Source: Denitrobaculum sp965225735 (lineage in GTDB: Bacteria; Pseudomonadota; Alphaproteobacteria; Kiloniellales; Kiloniellaceae). From it: a stretch of 64,000 nucleotides of DNA. The notes below the pieces were generated by a model that ran no database searches, was not told the DNA's origin, and saw nothing but the letters and a program-made list of their open reading frames with translations. Positions 19,168-28,238 of this stretch are shown one piece after another. The DNA is taken from contig CBDDBN010000030.1 of the NCBI GenBank assembly GCA_965225735.1, forward strand, positions 1 to 64,000, written 5' to 3'. Each line of letters begins with the position of its first letter. The first letter of the stretch is position 1. The translations under genes and the position numbers were made by a program.

Positions 19168-20019
19168 CTAACTAACCTTTTCCAGCAACTCATCCAGGGT
19201 CTGCATCAAACGCGCCAGATCTTCGGGCTCGGACAAGCGGTGATCGCCTTTCTTCACCAGCGTCACCTCAACGTCTTCACTTTCCAAAGCATCGGTGAGG
19301 CGCAGCGCCGTCTTCCAGGGCACATCCTCGTCGCGCATGCCCTGGAGCAGCCGCACCGGACAGCGAATCGGGATCGGCGCGCGCAGCAGCAGGTTCTTTC
19401 GCCCCTCTTCGATCAGGTCACGGGTGATTGTGTAGGGCTCATCGCCATAGTCTGTCGGCTGCTCATAGCGGCCCTTGTTTTCGATCTCAGCCCGAATTTC
19501 CGGTGAGAATTCGGCCCACATAAGATCCTCGGTAAAGTCCGGCGCTGCGGCGATCCCGACCAGTCCCGTAATCCGCTCGATCCGGGCCAGAGCGGTCAGC
19601 AGCATAATCCAGCCGCCCATGGAGGAACCCACCAGAATCTGCGGACCTTCGGTCACCTGATCCAGCACAGCGACGGCATCTTCCGCCCAGCGGCCGATGG
19701 TGCCATCGGCGAACTTCCCAGAGGACTGTCCATGTCCCTGGTAGTCGAATCGGACGAAGTCCAACCCACGCTTCCGGCAATGCTCTTCCAGTGCCAGAGC
19801 CTTCGTGCCGGTCATATCCGACATGAATCCTCCCAGAAATACGACGCCCGGGCGCTCCGATGCGCTTTTATCGCCGGATAACTTGTGATACGCGATGCTC
19901 GCACCGTCTTCGCGTGCTAGTATTTTGGGATTCGGGAGTTCCGCGCCGGAGGCCGGAGGTCGGCTGGAATCCAGCTCCTGTCTCGGATCTTGTCCTGTGG
20001 GAAATTCTTCGGAAGACAT
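19168..20019 (-). CDS. Alpha/beta hydrolase, ABHD10-like
   Basis: Alpha/beta-hydrolase fold similar to the ABHD10 group of thioesterases/esterases. Nucleophile elbow GSSMGG with Ser133, oxyanion-type VVFLGGFMSDM near 59-69, acid in MRDEDVPW (Asp230 or Asp232) and His260 in KGDHRLS make a plausible triad. 283 residues, but the first 30 are low-complexity and Pro/Ser-rich, unlike the family, which starts near ILAREDGASIAYH; no better start codon is visible. Its start lies only 27 bp from that of the divergent glycosyltransferase, so their promoters must overlap coding sequence or the true start is further in. Substrate unknown. Confidence 0.82.
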   Translation of the reverse strand: MSSEEFPTGQDPRQELDSSRPPASGAELPNPKILAREDGASIAYHKLSGDKSASERPGVVFLGGFMSDMTGTKALALEEHCRKRGLDFVRFDYQGHGQSSGKFADGTIGRWAEDAVAVLDQVTEGPQILVGSSMGGWIMLLTALARIERITGLVGIAAAPDFTEDLMWAEFSPEIRAEIENKGRYEQPTDYGDEPYTITRDLIEEGRKNLLLRAPIPIRCPVRLLQGMRDEDVPWKTALRLTDALESEDVEVTLVKKGDHRLSEPEDLARLMQTLDELLEKVS

Positions 20020-20046
20020 GGAAGATCAAACACCTATGGCCTGGCA

Positions 20047-21258
20047 ATGACAACTGTCGCGCAGGTTATCACTCCCGGACCCGTGACAAAAGACGGCGCC
20101 GCCGGCAATGACGGCCCCACGGTCCTGCAAGTCGTTCCGAGTCTGGTCACGGGCGGGGTGGAGCGCGGCGCCGTGGATATGGCTGCCGCACTCACCAGAG
20201 CCGGCGGCACGGCGATCATTGCCTCCGAAGGCGGACCGCTGGAGTATGAGCTGCAGCGAATCGGCGCAACGCACATTCGGCTACCCATGGCATCCAAGAA
20301 CCCGATTGTCATGAGCAGCAATATCAGGCGGCTGAAAAAGACCATTCTCGCCCACAATGTGGACATCGTGCACGCCCGTTCCCGCGCGCCAGCCTGGTCG
20401 GCTTACTTCGCCGCCAAGGCGACGCAACGGCACTTCGTCACCACTTTCCACGCCCCCTATAACATCGGCAATGCCTTCAAACGGCACTACAACGCGATCA
20501 TGACCAAGGGCGAGCGGGTCATCGCCATCTCTCAGTTCATCGCGGAACACATCGACCAGAACTACAAAGTCGACCGCACTCGGGTGCGGGTGGTGCAACG
20601 GGGTGTCGATCTGATGCATTTCGACCCGGACCAGGTCAGCGCCGAGCGCGTCATTAAGCTGGCAACCGACTGGCGCCTGCCCGACGGGGTGCCGCTGGTG
20701 ATGCTGCCCGGCCGTCTGACCCGCTGGAAAGGTCAGGCGATTCTGCTCGATGCCTTAAAGGAGCTGCGCGATCTCGACTTCTGCTGCGCGCTTGTCGGCT
20801 CCGATCAGGGCCGAACCAGCTACCGGCAGGAACTCGAACGGCAGATCATGACCAACGATCTCGCCGGCAAGGCCTTCATCCTGGACAACTGCACAGACAT
20901 GGCCGCCGCCTACATGCTGTCCGACGTGGTCGTCTCCGCCTCCACCGATCCAGAGGGTTTCGGCCGTGTGGTCAGCGAGGGTCAGGCCATGGGCCGACCG
21001 GTGGTGGCGAGCGACCACGGCGGCGCGCGCGAACAGGTCATTCCCGGCACCACGGGCTTCCTCTTCGAGAACGGCAACCCCAGCTCGCTGGCCGCCGCCC
21101 TGCGCCAGGCGCTGACCCTCAACGCCGAAGAACGCGCCAAGCTCTCCAAGATCGCCATCGATCGGGTGCAGACCCTCTTTTCCAAGGATCGCATGTGCAA
21201 TGCGACGCTCGGGCTCTACAACGAGCTGATGCGTCAGGACGCGCATCGGACACTGTAG
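20047..21258 (+). CDS. GT4-family glycosyltransferase
   Basis: Retaining GT-B glycosyltransferase, likely acting on a lipid-linked or lipopolysaccharide sugar at the inner membrane face. N-terminal acceptor domain begins TVLQVVPSLVTGGVERGAVD; the C-terminal nucleotide-sugar domain carries GRLTRWKGQ and the E-x7-E signature in STDPEGFGRVVSEGQAMGRPVV, followed by GGAREQV. Start at 20047 gives 403 residues; an upstream start at 19990 would overlap the divergent hydrolase gene and adds residues foreign to the family. No polymerase or export genes adjoin it, so the product glycan cannot be named. Confidence 0.87.
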   Translation: MTTVAQVITPGPVTKDGAAGNDGPTVLQVVPSLVTGGVERGAVDMAAALTRAGGTAIIASEGGPLEYELQRIGATHIRLPMASKNPIVMSSNIRRLKKTILAHNVDIVHARSRAPAWSAYFAAKATQRHFVTTFHAPYNIGNAFKRHYNAIMTKGERVIAISQFIAEHIDQNYKVDRTRVRVVQRGVDLMHFDPDQVSAERVIKLATDWRLPDGVPLVMLPGRLTRWKGQAILLDALKELRDLDFCCALVGSDQGRTSYRQELERQIMTNDLAGKAFILDNCTDMAAAYMLSDVVVSASTDPEGFGRVVSEGQAMGRPVVASDHGGAREQVIPGTTGFLFENGNPSSLAAALRQALTLNAEERAKLSKIAIDRVQTLFSKDRMCNATLGLYNELMRQDAHRTL

Positions 21259-21382
21259 TCTTCGCGCCGCGCCCGCACGCCTGAAATCGGCTCACCTGAC
21301 ACCTGAAAAGTCTGCGCTCGTCTTCGCGTGCCAGCAGCGCTCCTATAGACGCGCCCCTTCACAGCGCCATCGGAGACAGACA

Positions 21383-22084
21383 ATGCTCAGCCTTTTGCAC
21401 ATCGACGCCAGTGCGCGGAGTGATCGCTCGATCAGCCGTGGTCTGTCGGCAAGCTTCATCGCAACCTGGCAACAGCACCGCCCGCAAGACAAAATCATCC
21501 GCCGGGATCTCGGTATCGACCCACCCGGCTTCATCTCCGAAAACTGGATCGCAGCCTGCTTTACCCCCGAACCCGCAAGAACCGCGGCCCATAAGGCAGC
21601 GCTTCGGGAATCGGATGCTCTCATCAGCGAATTGGAACAGGCATCTGTAATTGTCCTCGGCACGCCGATGTACAATTATGGTCCGCCAGCCTGCTTAAAG
21701 GCTTGGGTCGATCAAATCGTCCGGATCAACAAGACCTTCTCTTTCGATCTGGCGCGCGGGGATCACCCCCTGGAACCGATGTTGTTCGGCAAGACCCTCG
21801 TCTGCCTGACATCGAAAGGCGAGTTCGGATTCGCAAAAGGAGGTCCGCGGGAAGACATGAACCACCTCGATCCCCATATCGAAAGTTTGGCTCCCTATCT
21901 CGGTGCGAAGGAACGTCATTTTATCGCTGTCGAGTATCAGGAATTCGGTGACGAACGCCACGAACGGTCCAAGGCCGCAGCCCGGCAGAACACTGTGGCG
22001 TTGGCGGAAACCCTCGCGCGTGACCCGCAGCTTCCGCAAGGGGCAGGGCATCCGCATGAGCCGGCGCCAGGCAGGTCCCGGTAA
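21383..22084 (+). CDS. azoR: FMN-dependent NADH-azoreductase-like flavodoxin-fold protein
   Basis: Flavodoxin-fold quinone/azo reductase of the AzoR family (NADH:quinone oxidoreductase activity is typical). FMN-phosphate loop in LHIDASARSDRSISRGL (residues 5-21), TPMYNYGPPACLKAWVDQ near 94-111 and LTSKGEFGF in the middle. 233 residues; the last 25 are Pro/Gly-rich and beyond the usual end. First of a probable three-gene operon: the LysR gene starts 14 bp after its stop and the DUF1989 gene overlaps that. The operon context suggests redox or nitrogen-compound metabolism, but this is inference. Confidence 0.85.
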   Translation: MLSLLHIDASARSDRSISRGLSASFIATWQQHRPQDKIIRRDLGIDPPGFISENWIAACFTPEPARTAAHKAALRESDALISELEQASVIVLGTPMYNYGPPACLKAWVDQIVRINKTFSFDLARGDHPLEPMLFGKTLVCLTSKGEFGFAKGGPREDMNHLDPHIESLAPYLGAKERHFIAVEYQEFGDERHERSKAAARQNTVALAETLARDPQLPQGAGHPHEPAPGRSR

Positions 22085-22098
22085 CCGTCAGGCTTCCG

Positions 22099-23073
22099 AT
22101 GCGCGAATCCAGATTGCCTGTGTTGAACGCTCTTAGGGCCTTCGAGGTCGCAGCCCGGCTCTTGAGCTTCAAGCAGGCGGCCGAGGAGCTCGCGATTACC
22201 CCTGCCGCAGTCAGCCACCGGATCCGCGGGCTCGAAGACTGGCTCGGCGTCAAGCTCTTCAACCGTCTTACCCGTTCCCTGGAGCTTACCAAGGAGGGTG
22301 AAGCCTATGCGGTCCTGGTCCGGCAGGGCTTCGAAATCCTGATAGAGGCCTCGGAAGAGCTGAGACGTGCAAGCGACGCAGGCGAACTGGCGGTCTCGGC
22401 CACCATGTCCTTTGCATCGAATTGGCTGAACAGCAGACTGCCCGGTTCGAACAGCCTCACCGGCTCTGAGACGGAACAGCCCTTCCAAATCAGGATCGAG
22501 GGCTCCGACATCCCCGCGGATCTGACCCGAAGCAATATCGATGTCGCGATCCGTTACGGCGAAGGCGGGTATGACGAGCTCCACTCCGAGATGCTGTTCC
22601 CCGACCTGATCGCACCGGTCTGCACGCCGGAACTGGCTGCAGGCCTTACCAGCCCCGCCGATCTTCTGGAGATGCCAAGGATTGACTACCGCTGGTCGGG
22701 CTTCGGTCCCCGCGATCCAAGCTGGGAGAAGTGGTTCCGTGCGGCAGGCACCGTCCCTCCCGAGGCAGACCGCGTGCCCTCCTTTAGCGACGAGCATATG
22801 GCATTAGGACAAACGCTTGCCGGTCGCGGCGTCGGACTGCTGGGGATCGTTGCGGCCGCCGAGCCGATCCTGGAAGGCAAGCTGGTCCGTCCCTTCCCAA
22901 TCGCGCTGGAAAACCGCGCTTACTATTTCGTCTGCCTGCCTCAAAGCCTTCAGAAGCGAAAGATCGAGTCTTTCCGGCGCTGGCTGAAGCAGGAGGCGGC
23001 CCGCTTCGATAAGCTTATCAGCGAAGACCCGAGACTGAACTTCGAGACCGTGATCCGAGCGGAGGCACTATGA
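22099..23073 (+). CDS. LysR-family regulator, GcvA-like
   Basis: 324-residue LysR-type transcription factor. Winged helix-turn-helix at residues 10-65 (SFKQAAEELAITPAAVSHRI and LEDWLGVKLFNR), followed by a periplasmic-binding-like effector domain (about 92-300). The HTH style, starting LPVLNALRAFEVAARLLSF, is that of the GcvA/AmpR subgroup. Lies between azoR and the DUF1989 gene in the same direction (14-bp gap before, 4-bp ATGA overlap after), so it probably regulates its own operon; effector unknown. Confidence 0.88.
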   Translation: MRESRLPVLNALRAFEVAARLLSFKQAAEELAITPAAVSHRIRGLEDWLGVKLFNRLTRSLELTKEGEAYAVLVRQGFEILIEASEELRRASDAGELAVSATMSFASNWLNSRLPGSNSLTGSETEQPFQIRIEGSDIPADLTRSNIDVAIRYGEGGYDELHSEMLFPDLIAPVCTPELAAGLTSPADLLEMPRIDYRWSGFGPRDPSWEKWFRAAGTVPPEADRVPSFSDEHMALGQTLAGRGVGLLGIVAAAEPILEGKLVRPFPIALENRAYYFVCLPQSLQKRKIESFRRWLKQEAARFDKLISEDPRLNFETVIRAEAL

Positions 23074-23750
23074 GCACCTATGACCCCAGCCAACCCGACG
23101 GCAAAAACCCGACCGCAGACGATCCCATCTCACCGGACGGCACACCGGCGCCGGGCCAGAACTACGAGATCCCGGCGCGCCAGGGTCGGGCCGTCCGGCT
23201 GACGCGAGGGCAAAGCCTCACCATCGTCAACCCCAAGGGTCATCAGGTCTGCGACTTCTTTGCGGTCACAGCGGAGTCGCCGGCCGAGTTCCTCTCCATG
23301 GAGCATTGCCGCACCGCATTGGGGCGTATCTATGTGAAATCAGGTGACCGCCTGGTGACGAACCGCCGCCGTGCCCTGATCGAGATCGCTGAAGACACTT
23401 CCGACGGCGTCCACGACATCCTGATCGCGGCCTGCGACCACACCCGTTATCAGCAGCTCGGATGCACGGATTACCACGACAACTGCGCCGACAATTTCCG
23501 CATGAGCCTTGCGGCCATCGGGGCTACGCCGGTCCACGTCCCCTGCCCCTTCAACATCTGGATGAACATCCCAGTCGCCGCGGACGGCACTTACAACTGG
23601 ACCGCACCGACCTCGAAACCAGGCGACCACATCACTCTGCGCGCCCTGGAAGACTGCATCGCCGTCATGTCCGCCTGCCCGCAGGATATGACCAGCGTGA
23701 ACGGGGTCGGGACGGTTCCGGTGGAGTTGGGATTTCGGGTTGGCGCATAG
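23070..23750 (+). CDS. DUF1989 / urea carboxylase-associated family protein
   Basis: 226 residues of the DUF1989 family, often found beside urea/guanidine or amine catabolic genes. Conserved features: IPARQGRAVRLTRGQ, NPKGHQVCDFF, SMEHCRTALGRIY, and a metal-like CTDYHDNCADNF cluster with His and Cys residues around 133-145, then VPCPFNIWMN. The start overlaps the stop of the LysR gene by 4 bp, implying translational coupling. No urea carboxylase or hydrolase is present nearby, so the substrate here is open. Confidence 0.85.
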   Translation: MSTYDPSQPDGKNPTADDPISPDGTPAPGQNYEIPARQGRAVRLTRGQSLTIVNPKGHQVCDFFAVTAESPAEFLSMEHCRTALGRIYVKSGDRLVTNRRRALIEIAEDTSDGVHDILIAACDHTRYQQLGCTDYHDNCADNFRMSLAAIGATPVHVPCPFNIWMNIPVAADGTYNWTAPTSKPGDHITLRALEDCIAVMSACPQDMTSVNGVGTVPVELGFRVGA

Positions 23751-23774
23751 AGGAGGCGACGACGCCCCCCGGCT

Positions 23775-25076
23775 TCAACCGAACGGACGGCCAAAGTAGG
23801 TCAGCGCCCAGAGCGCGATCAGATAGACGCTGATCAGCGACTGAAGACCAGCGGCAACACGGACCCAGCCCTGACCACGCAAGGCGTAGTCACGCGGCTG
23901 CAGGCGCGCAAGCCAGGTGCCGACGTTCAAGTCGCGCCAACCCAGGTGAAAGGCCGAGATCAGGCTGAAGTAGAGAGAAAGTCCCAAAGCCTTCGGACCT
24001 CGGGCGTGCAGCCGCTCCACCGCCACATCCGCCGCGACGGACGGCTCGCCGCTGCTTTGGATGATGCGGCCCGCGGGCCAGATGCGGAAGACGCCCCCGC
24101 CTTTCGTCCGGCCCGGCTCCATCAATAGCACCGGAAGGTAGAGCAGCGCGAAGAGGCCGATCAGCCCCAGCAGAATCAGCAACGGCCGCCCGTAAGCCAG
24201 GCCGTAACCGCTGGTCCACTCGAAGAAGACCAGGCGAAACACGCCTTCGACCGCGGCCCAGCGATCCTGCCGCAAACGGCCGCAGGAATTTTCTAGGTCC
24301 GGATCCCAACTGGCGAGGGCATAGGCGGTGCGATGCCGTTCGATCGCAAAAGTGGCCTCCCGCTCGAGCCCCCTGAGCCCGGCTTCCTTGAAGGCAGCGC
24401 GCAGCCGCACCGTCGCGCCCTCTTCATCCTCACAGAAGCGGACCTGCGAGACCCCGCGCACAGCCACCAGCCATTCCGGTGCCGGCTGACCTCTGGGCTG
24501 GAAATACGCGCCTGCCAGGTTGGCGTTTTCGAGTTTTGCATCCGTCAGAAGAGTCCCATCGAGGCGTGCGCTTTCGAGGTCCGCGCCCTGAAGATTGGCG
24601 CCGGTGAGATCAGCCCTGCTAAGACCTGCCTTGCGAAGATCAGCGCCGGCAAGATCGGCGCCGCGCAGATTGGCCTCCAGCAGTTGGGTGCCAGCGAGCT
24701 TTGCGAAACGCAGTTTCGCAGCCGTCAGATCCGAACGCTCTAAGATGGCGTCACTTAGGTTGACGCGCGTAAGCAGCGCTCCGCGCAGATCTGCAAAGGC
24801 CAGCATGGCGCCCCGGAGATCATGGGTTCGCAAGTCCATATTGCAGAAGCTTGACGCCCCCACCGGACGCAGCTGTTGGCCGAGCAGGTGAGCCCCCAGC
24901 AGCGCGTCGTAGTTTTCCTCGAACCAACTGTCATGCTTCGCCAGAGCGGCAGGCAGGTCTTCTATTGTGGTTCCGAGTGCGACCGGACAGCCTTCCGTCT
25001 GCGCCTGGGCAGCTCCAGCGGTCAGGAACGTAAACGCAAGCAGCGCGACCGATAAGACGTAACTCCAAACTGGCAT
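23775..25076 (-). CDS. Secreted/membrane pentapeptide-repeat protein
   Basis: 433 residues: signal peptide (1-26, ending GAAQAQ), a globular stretch, then about 20 pentapeptide repeats of A-[DN]-L-x-x type (roughly residues 80-170, including LRGADLAGADLRKAGLSRADL-like coils; longest run not copied), a linker domain, and three hydrophobic segments near the C terminus (about 285-312, 365-385 and 405-430). The repeats should fold as a right-handed quadrilateral beta helix in the periplasm, tethered to the inner membrane. Convergent with the DUF1989 gene (24-bp gap). Function unknown; it is not one of the DNA-mimic quinolone-protection proteins, which are cytoplasmic. Confidence 0.8.
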   Translation of the reverse strand: MPVWSYVLSVALLAFTFLTAGAAQAQTEGCPVALGTTIEDLPAALAKHDSWFEENYDALLGAHLLGQQLRPVGASSFCNMDLRTHDLRGAMLAFADLRGALLTRVNLSDAILERSDLTAAKLRFAKLAGTQLLEANLRGADLAGADLRKAGLSRADLTGANLQGADLESARLDGTLLTDAKLENANLAGAYFQPRGQPAPEWLVAVRGVSQVRFCEDEEGATVRLRAAFKEAGLRGLEREATFAIERHRTAYALASWDPDLENSCGRLRQDRWAAVEGVFRLVFFEWTSGYGLAYGRPLLILLGLIGLFALLYLPVLLMEPGRTKGGGVFRIWPAGRIIQSSGEPSVAADVAVERLHARGPKALGLSLYFSLISAFHLGWRDLNVGTWLARLQPRDYALRGQGWVRVAAGLQSLISVYLIALWALTYFGRPFG

Positions 25077-25239
25077 GCAGTCGTCCTAGCCATTGGGAGC
25101 AATGGGGCTTTAGCCCTGCGCATCATATCACCTTCTCTGGCGCCTGCTTGCCTTAATAAGGCGCGTTCACCTTTGATGTGATTTGAGCTTCAAAATTTTT
25201 GGCCGCGTATCAAAAGTGGCTCGCACTGTTGCTTGACTA

Positions 25240-25701
25240 TTACTCGGTGACTCTCAGCTCAACCTGGGTTCCATCGGGTAGGTCTCTGATCTGTTGCGCC
25301 AAGTCACCTGCGAAAGCGATCAACGCGTCCCGGCTGATGGTGCCCATGTTCTCAGCAGCGTATTCTCCACCCACAACAGCAGGAATCTTCAGGCAATAAC
25401 AGCAGCCCTCGGGCAGAGCCCCCAAGGCGGCGTAAGCCTCTTCGACAAGAGGCAACATCTCCCAATCCGCTAAAAATTCGTCGTCGTTTCGTAAATGCTC
25501 GTAAGCCGCGGCGTCCTGCGCAACCACTTCGCAGGAAAGCTCTTCAGGACAGATGCGCCAAAAACATCCGCTCTCATCGAGCACGATTATGTTCCCGAAG
25601 ACGTTCTGGTCGAGGACCTCTTTAGGGCGAAGGCCCAACCAGCCCCAAGACTCTGCAACACACTTCAGCAATTCCATGTCGGCACGCTTAAAAGAAGTCA
25701 A
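25240..25701 (-). CDS. T6SS immunity protein Tdi1 C-terminal domain (DUF1851-like) protein
   Basis: 153 residues. The C terminus GGEYAAENMGTISRDALIAF ... GDLAQQI is characteristic of the DUF1851/Tdi1 family, whose studied members neutralise a type VI secretion DNase effector. The N part has a GAD-like look (WGWLGLRPKEVLDQNVFGNI). Translation may start at Met9 (25677), which fits the domain better. No effector, PAAR, VgrG or other secretion gene is nearby, so this is an orphan immunity-like gene. GC content is lower than that of the core genes around it. The family call rests on recalled motifs. Confidence 0.72.
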   Translation of the reverse strand: MTSFKRADMELLKCVAESWGWLGLRPKEVLDQNVFGNIIVLDESGCFWRICPEELSCEVVAQDAAAYEHLRNDDEFLADWEMLPLVEEAYAALGALPEGCCYCLKIPAVVGGEYAAENMGTISRDALIAFAGDLAQQIRDLPDGTQVELRVTE

Positions 25702-25864
25702 CTCGAATGCAAAAACGGCCCGGCATTTCGACCGAACCGCATTAGGCTTTTCCAGACTTTGTGGATAGCCAAATTTTGAGAAGAAATTGCAGACTTGTCA
25801 ATAACTTAAATACCGCTACCGTGAAGCTCCTTCAGACGCGGCGCAATCAACAGGAGCTGCCCCC

Positions 25865-26773
25865 GTGACGACCCGACAGACATCGGTTTCCTTTGCCGCG
25901 GCGGCCGCCACCATTCTCCTGGCGATCTTCCTCTACGATGTCATGGGCGCGATCATTAAGCATTTGAGCCAGCGCTATCCCACCGAACAGCTCGCCTTCT
26001 TCCGCAACCTCTTCGGGCTGCTGCCGACGTTGATCATCCTCTCCTGGTCCCAGGACTGGCGCAAATCCGGCCGGCCCATCGTGATTCGGCAGTGGAAAAT
26101 GGGGTTGGCCCGCGGCGGCATCGGCGCTTTCTCCCAGGTCTGCTTTTACATCGCCGTCTTTCACCTGGAATACGCGACCGCCACGACCCTCCTCTTCGCC
26201 GGCCCGCTCTTCGTCACGGCGCTCTCCATTCCCTTACTGGGCCATCGGGTCGGCCTCTGGCGCTGGCTTGCGGTGCTGACCGGTTTTGCCGGCGTTGTGC
26301 TGGTGATGCGTCCGGGCACGGAGAGTTTTAGCTGGTACGCCGTCCTGCCGCTCTGCGCCGCCTTCGGTTACGCCAGCATCAGCGTCAGTTCCCAGCGCTT
26401 CGACAAGACGGTGCCCACGGCCCTGATCAATCTCTACGCCAACACCGGCGCCCTGACCGGCACCCTCGCCCTGGCACTCGTCACCGGCGGTTTCGTCGAG
26501 ATCATGACGCTCGAGGACTGGCTCTGGATCGCCGCCATGGGCATCGCCGGCGGCACCGCCGCCTTCTGCATCATCACCGCCTACCGCTTCGCCGACCCCA
26601 GCAGCCTCTCGCCCTTCGAGTACTTCGGGATTCCCTTTTCCTTCACGCTCGGCTGGATTTTCTTCGCGGAAGCGCCGTTCGAGCGGCTGTTTCCGGGTGT
26701 GCTGCTGATCGTCGGCGGCGGGCTGTTCATTATTTGGCGGGAGCGGATGGTGAAAAAGAGTGTTCCAGAATAG
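25865..26773 (+). CDS. DMT-superfamily (EamA) permease
   Basis: 302-residue inner-membrane protein with ten hydrophobic segments arranged as two EamA repeats (about 10-145 and 155-292), typical of drug/metabolite transporters such as RhtA- and S-adenosylmethionine-uptake types. It begins with ILLAIFLYDVMGAIIKHLS and ends on a basic tail (WRERMVKKS), placing the C terminus in the cytoplasm. Flanked by accessory genes on both sides. Substrate cannot be told. A perfect 20-bp palindrome lies 46 bp after the stop. Confidence 0.86.
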   Translation: MTTRQTSVSFAAAAATILLAIFLYDVMGAIIKHLSQRYPTEQLAFFRNLFGLLPTLIILSWSQDWRKSGRPIVIRQWKMGLARGGIGAFSQVCFYIAVFHLEYATATTLLFAGPLFVTALSIPLLGHRVGLWRWLAVLTGFAGVVLVMRPGTESFSWYAVLPLCAAFGYASISVSSQRFDKTVPTALINLYANTGALTGTLALALVTGGFVEIMTLEDWLWIAAMGIAGGTAAFCIITAYRFADPSSLSPFEYFGIPFSFTLGWIFFAEAPFERLFPGVLLIVGGGLFIIWRERMVKKSVPE

Positions 26774-26818
26774 TCAGGTCGAGGTTTCATCATGCAGCAT
26801 GGCCGCAAAACATAGCTT

Positions 26819-26838
26819 CGGGGGAACGCGTTCCCCCG
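26819..26838. promoter_or_regulatory. Perfect 20-bp GC-rich palindrome
   Basis: CGGGGGAACG followed by its exact reverse complement, centred at 26828/26829, between the DMT permease and the STAND NTPase gene. No T-run follows, so it is a weak terminator candidate; it could equally be an operator. Confidence 0.45.
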
Positions 26839-26984
26839 CGCCCCCAGTTCAATTATGCACTTCCGAAGTGCTGAAAGTTTTTATGCGCACTAAGGGCCAA
26901 GTTTGCGCTTCCGGCGTCACGTCTCTGAGTGTACCTTGAAGTCTATATTTACAACCCTTTCTCAAATCGGCGTTTGAGGGATTT

Positions 26985-28238
26985 GTGCTCGAACCAATTT
27001 CGCTCGGTTTAGTTGCCTCCGGCACTTTCTGGCTGCTTGAGAAAACCGGCGACGCGATATTCTCGAAAGCACTGGGCGACGGGGCTTTTCACGGGGCTTG
27101 CGCTCTACTGAAGCGCGCCGAGACCGCGCCCAGTGATGGCAATTGCCTGCTCGACGGGTTCCGGAGAGCGCATGCGCGCACGGGAAAGCTGCTGATCGAG
27201 CGGGCGTACCGGACACAGATGGGCGACACCGTCTCCGCCCGCTGGACCGGTGGCGGCCCTACCGATCTTTTCAACGCCGGAAGCCTGTATTACGAGAAGC
27301 TGCTTAAGGCGAAGGCTTCGGAGAACCCCTACGACCATCCGCTGGGTCAGTCACCGCTCAAATTAGAGGCGCCAACGAACGCGATCCGTGCAGCCTTGCA
27401 GCCGCTGTCGAATCTCGGCACGGCAGGAGGGGCAGACGCGCAGCCACCCGGAGTCGCTCCCTGCCTGCACGCCGTCCAGGCTTTCGCCATAGAGGAGGCT
27501 GTGGCCGCGACCGGCAGTGGCAAGGAGGTGCGCGCGAGCATCGAGGGAGCCTTTGCCGACTACGCGCCGATTTTCGCCAACGAAATAGCGCAGGAAATTC
27601 AAGATAACGCGCCCTTCCGGGCGATCTTCAATGCGCGGCAATTGCAAGAGGTTCGACGGGATATTGCCGATCTTCCCGAAGCCATCACCCAGGCCGTCGC
27701 ACAGTCGCTTGGCCAGCACCTCTCCGATCTGATCGAAAGTCTCCGGTCCCAGCTTAAGGAACAGCTCGAGAGCATCGAATCCCTGGTTCGCGGCCGCCCG
27801 GATCTGGACGCGATGCTTTCCCCGGACAGCTTCGAAAACCGCTTCGTCTTTACCTCGCGATCCACACCGCTGGTGGGCCGGGAGAACGAACTGGCGGCCT
27901 TTCGCGCCTGGCTTCAGTCGGACGAAAAATTTTCCTGGCAAATTCTGGCCGGGTCCGGCGGTGTCGGGAAAAGCCGGCTGGCCCTCGAACTGGTGCGCAT
28001 GGCGACGCCCTTGTTCGAGGCCGGCTTTTATCGGGCGACGCAAGCCGCCAGCGCCTGGCACGACTGGCAGCCGAAACAGCCCACGCTGATCGTCGTGGAC
28101 TATCCCGCCGCGAAAATCGAAACGACGCGGGAGCTTCTGCATCAACTGCAAAGGGGCGTGCTCGATGAGTTTACGCCTTCCCGCTACGCGTGCTGCTTCT
28201 GGAACGCGAAGCCGACGGACCCTGGCGGGAGGAACTGA
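26985..28238 (+). CDS. STAND-type NTPase, N-terminal part (gene broken by frameshift)
   Basis: First 417 residues of a signal-transduction ATPase. An N-terminal region of about 280 residues with no recognised domain includes a short hydrophobic start and a coiled-coil-like stretch (SLGQHLSDLIESLRSQLKEQ). The NTPase follows: PLVGRENEL (295-303), Walker A LAGSGGVGKS (321-330) and Walker B TLIVVDYP (367-374). After DEF at 395 the frame leaves the expected course and stops 20 codons later. The continuation, FPLRVLLLERE, is in another frame. Adding one base to the TTT at 28170-28172 would join them as DEFYAFPLRVLLLERE. GTG start after GAGGG. STAND proteins commonly serve in conflict or signalling systems; a role here is inferred. 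Confidence 0.75.
   Translation: MLEPISLGLVASGTFWLLEKTGDAIFSKALGDGAFHGACALLKRAETAPSDGNCLLDGFRRAHARTGKLLIERAYRTQMGDTVSARWTGGGPTDLFNAGSLYYEKLLKAKASENPYDHPLGQSPLKLEAPTNAIRAALQPLSNLGTAGGADAQPPGVAPCLHAVQAFAIEEAVAATGSGKEVRASIEGAFADYAPIFANEIAQEIQDNAPFRAIFNARQLQEVRRDIADLPEAITQAVAQSLGQHLSDLIESLRSQLKEQLESIESLVRGRPDLDAMLSPDSFENRFVFTSRSTPLVGRENELAAFRAWLQSDEKFSWQILAGSGGVGKSRLALELVRMATPLFEAGFYRATQAASAWHDWQPKQPTLIVVDYPAAKIETTRELLHQLQRGVLDEFTPSRYACCFWNAKPTDPGGRN

Noticed and set aside
28160..28200. Programmed frameshift in the STAND gene
   Set aside because: No X-XXY-YYZ slippery site or strong downstream structure; a simple indel explains it.
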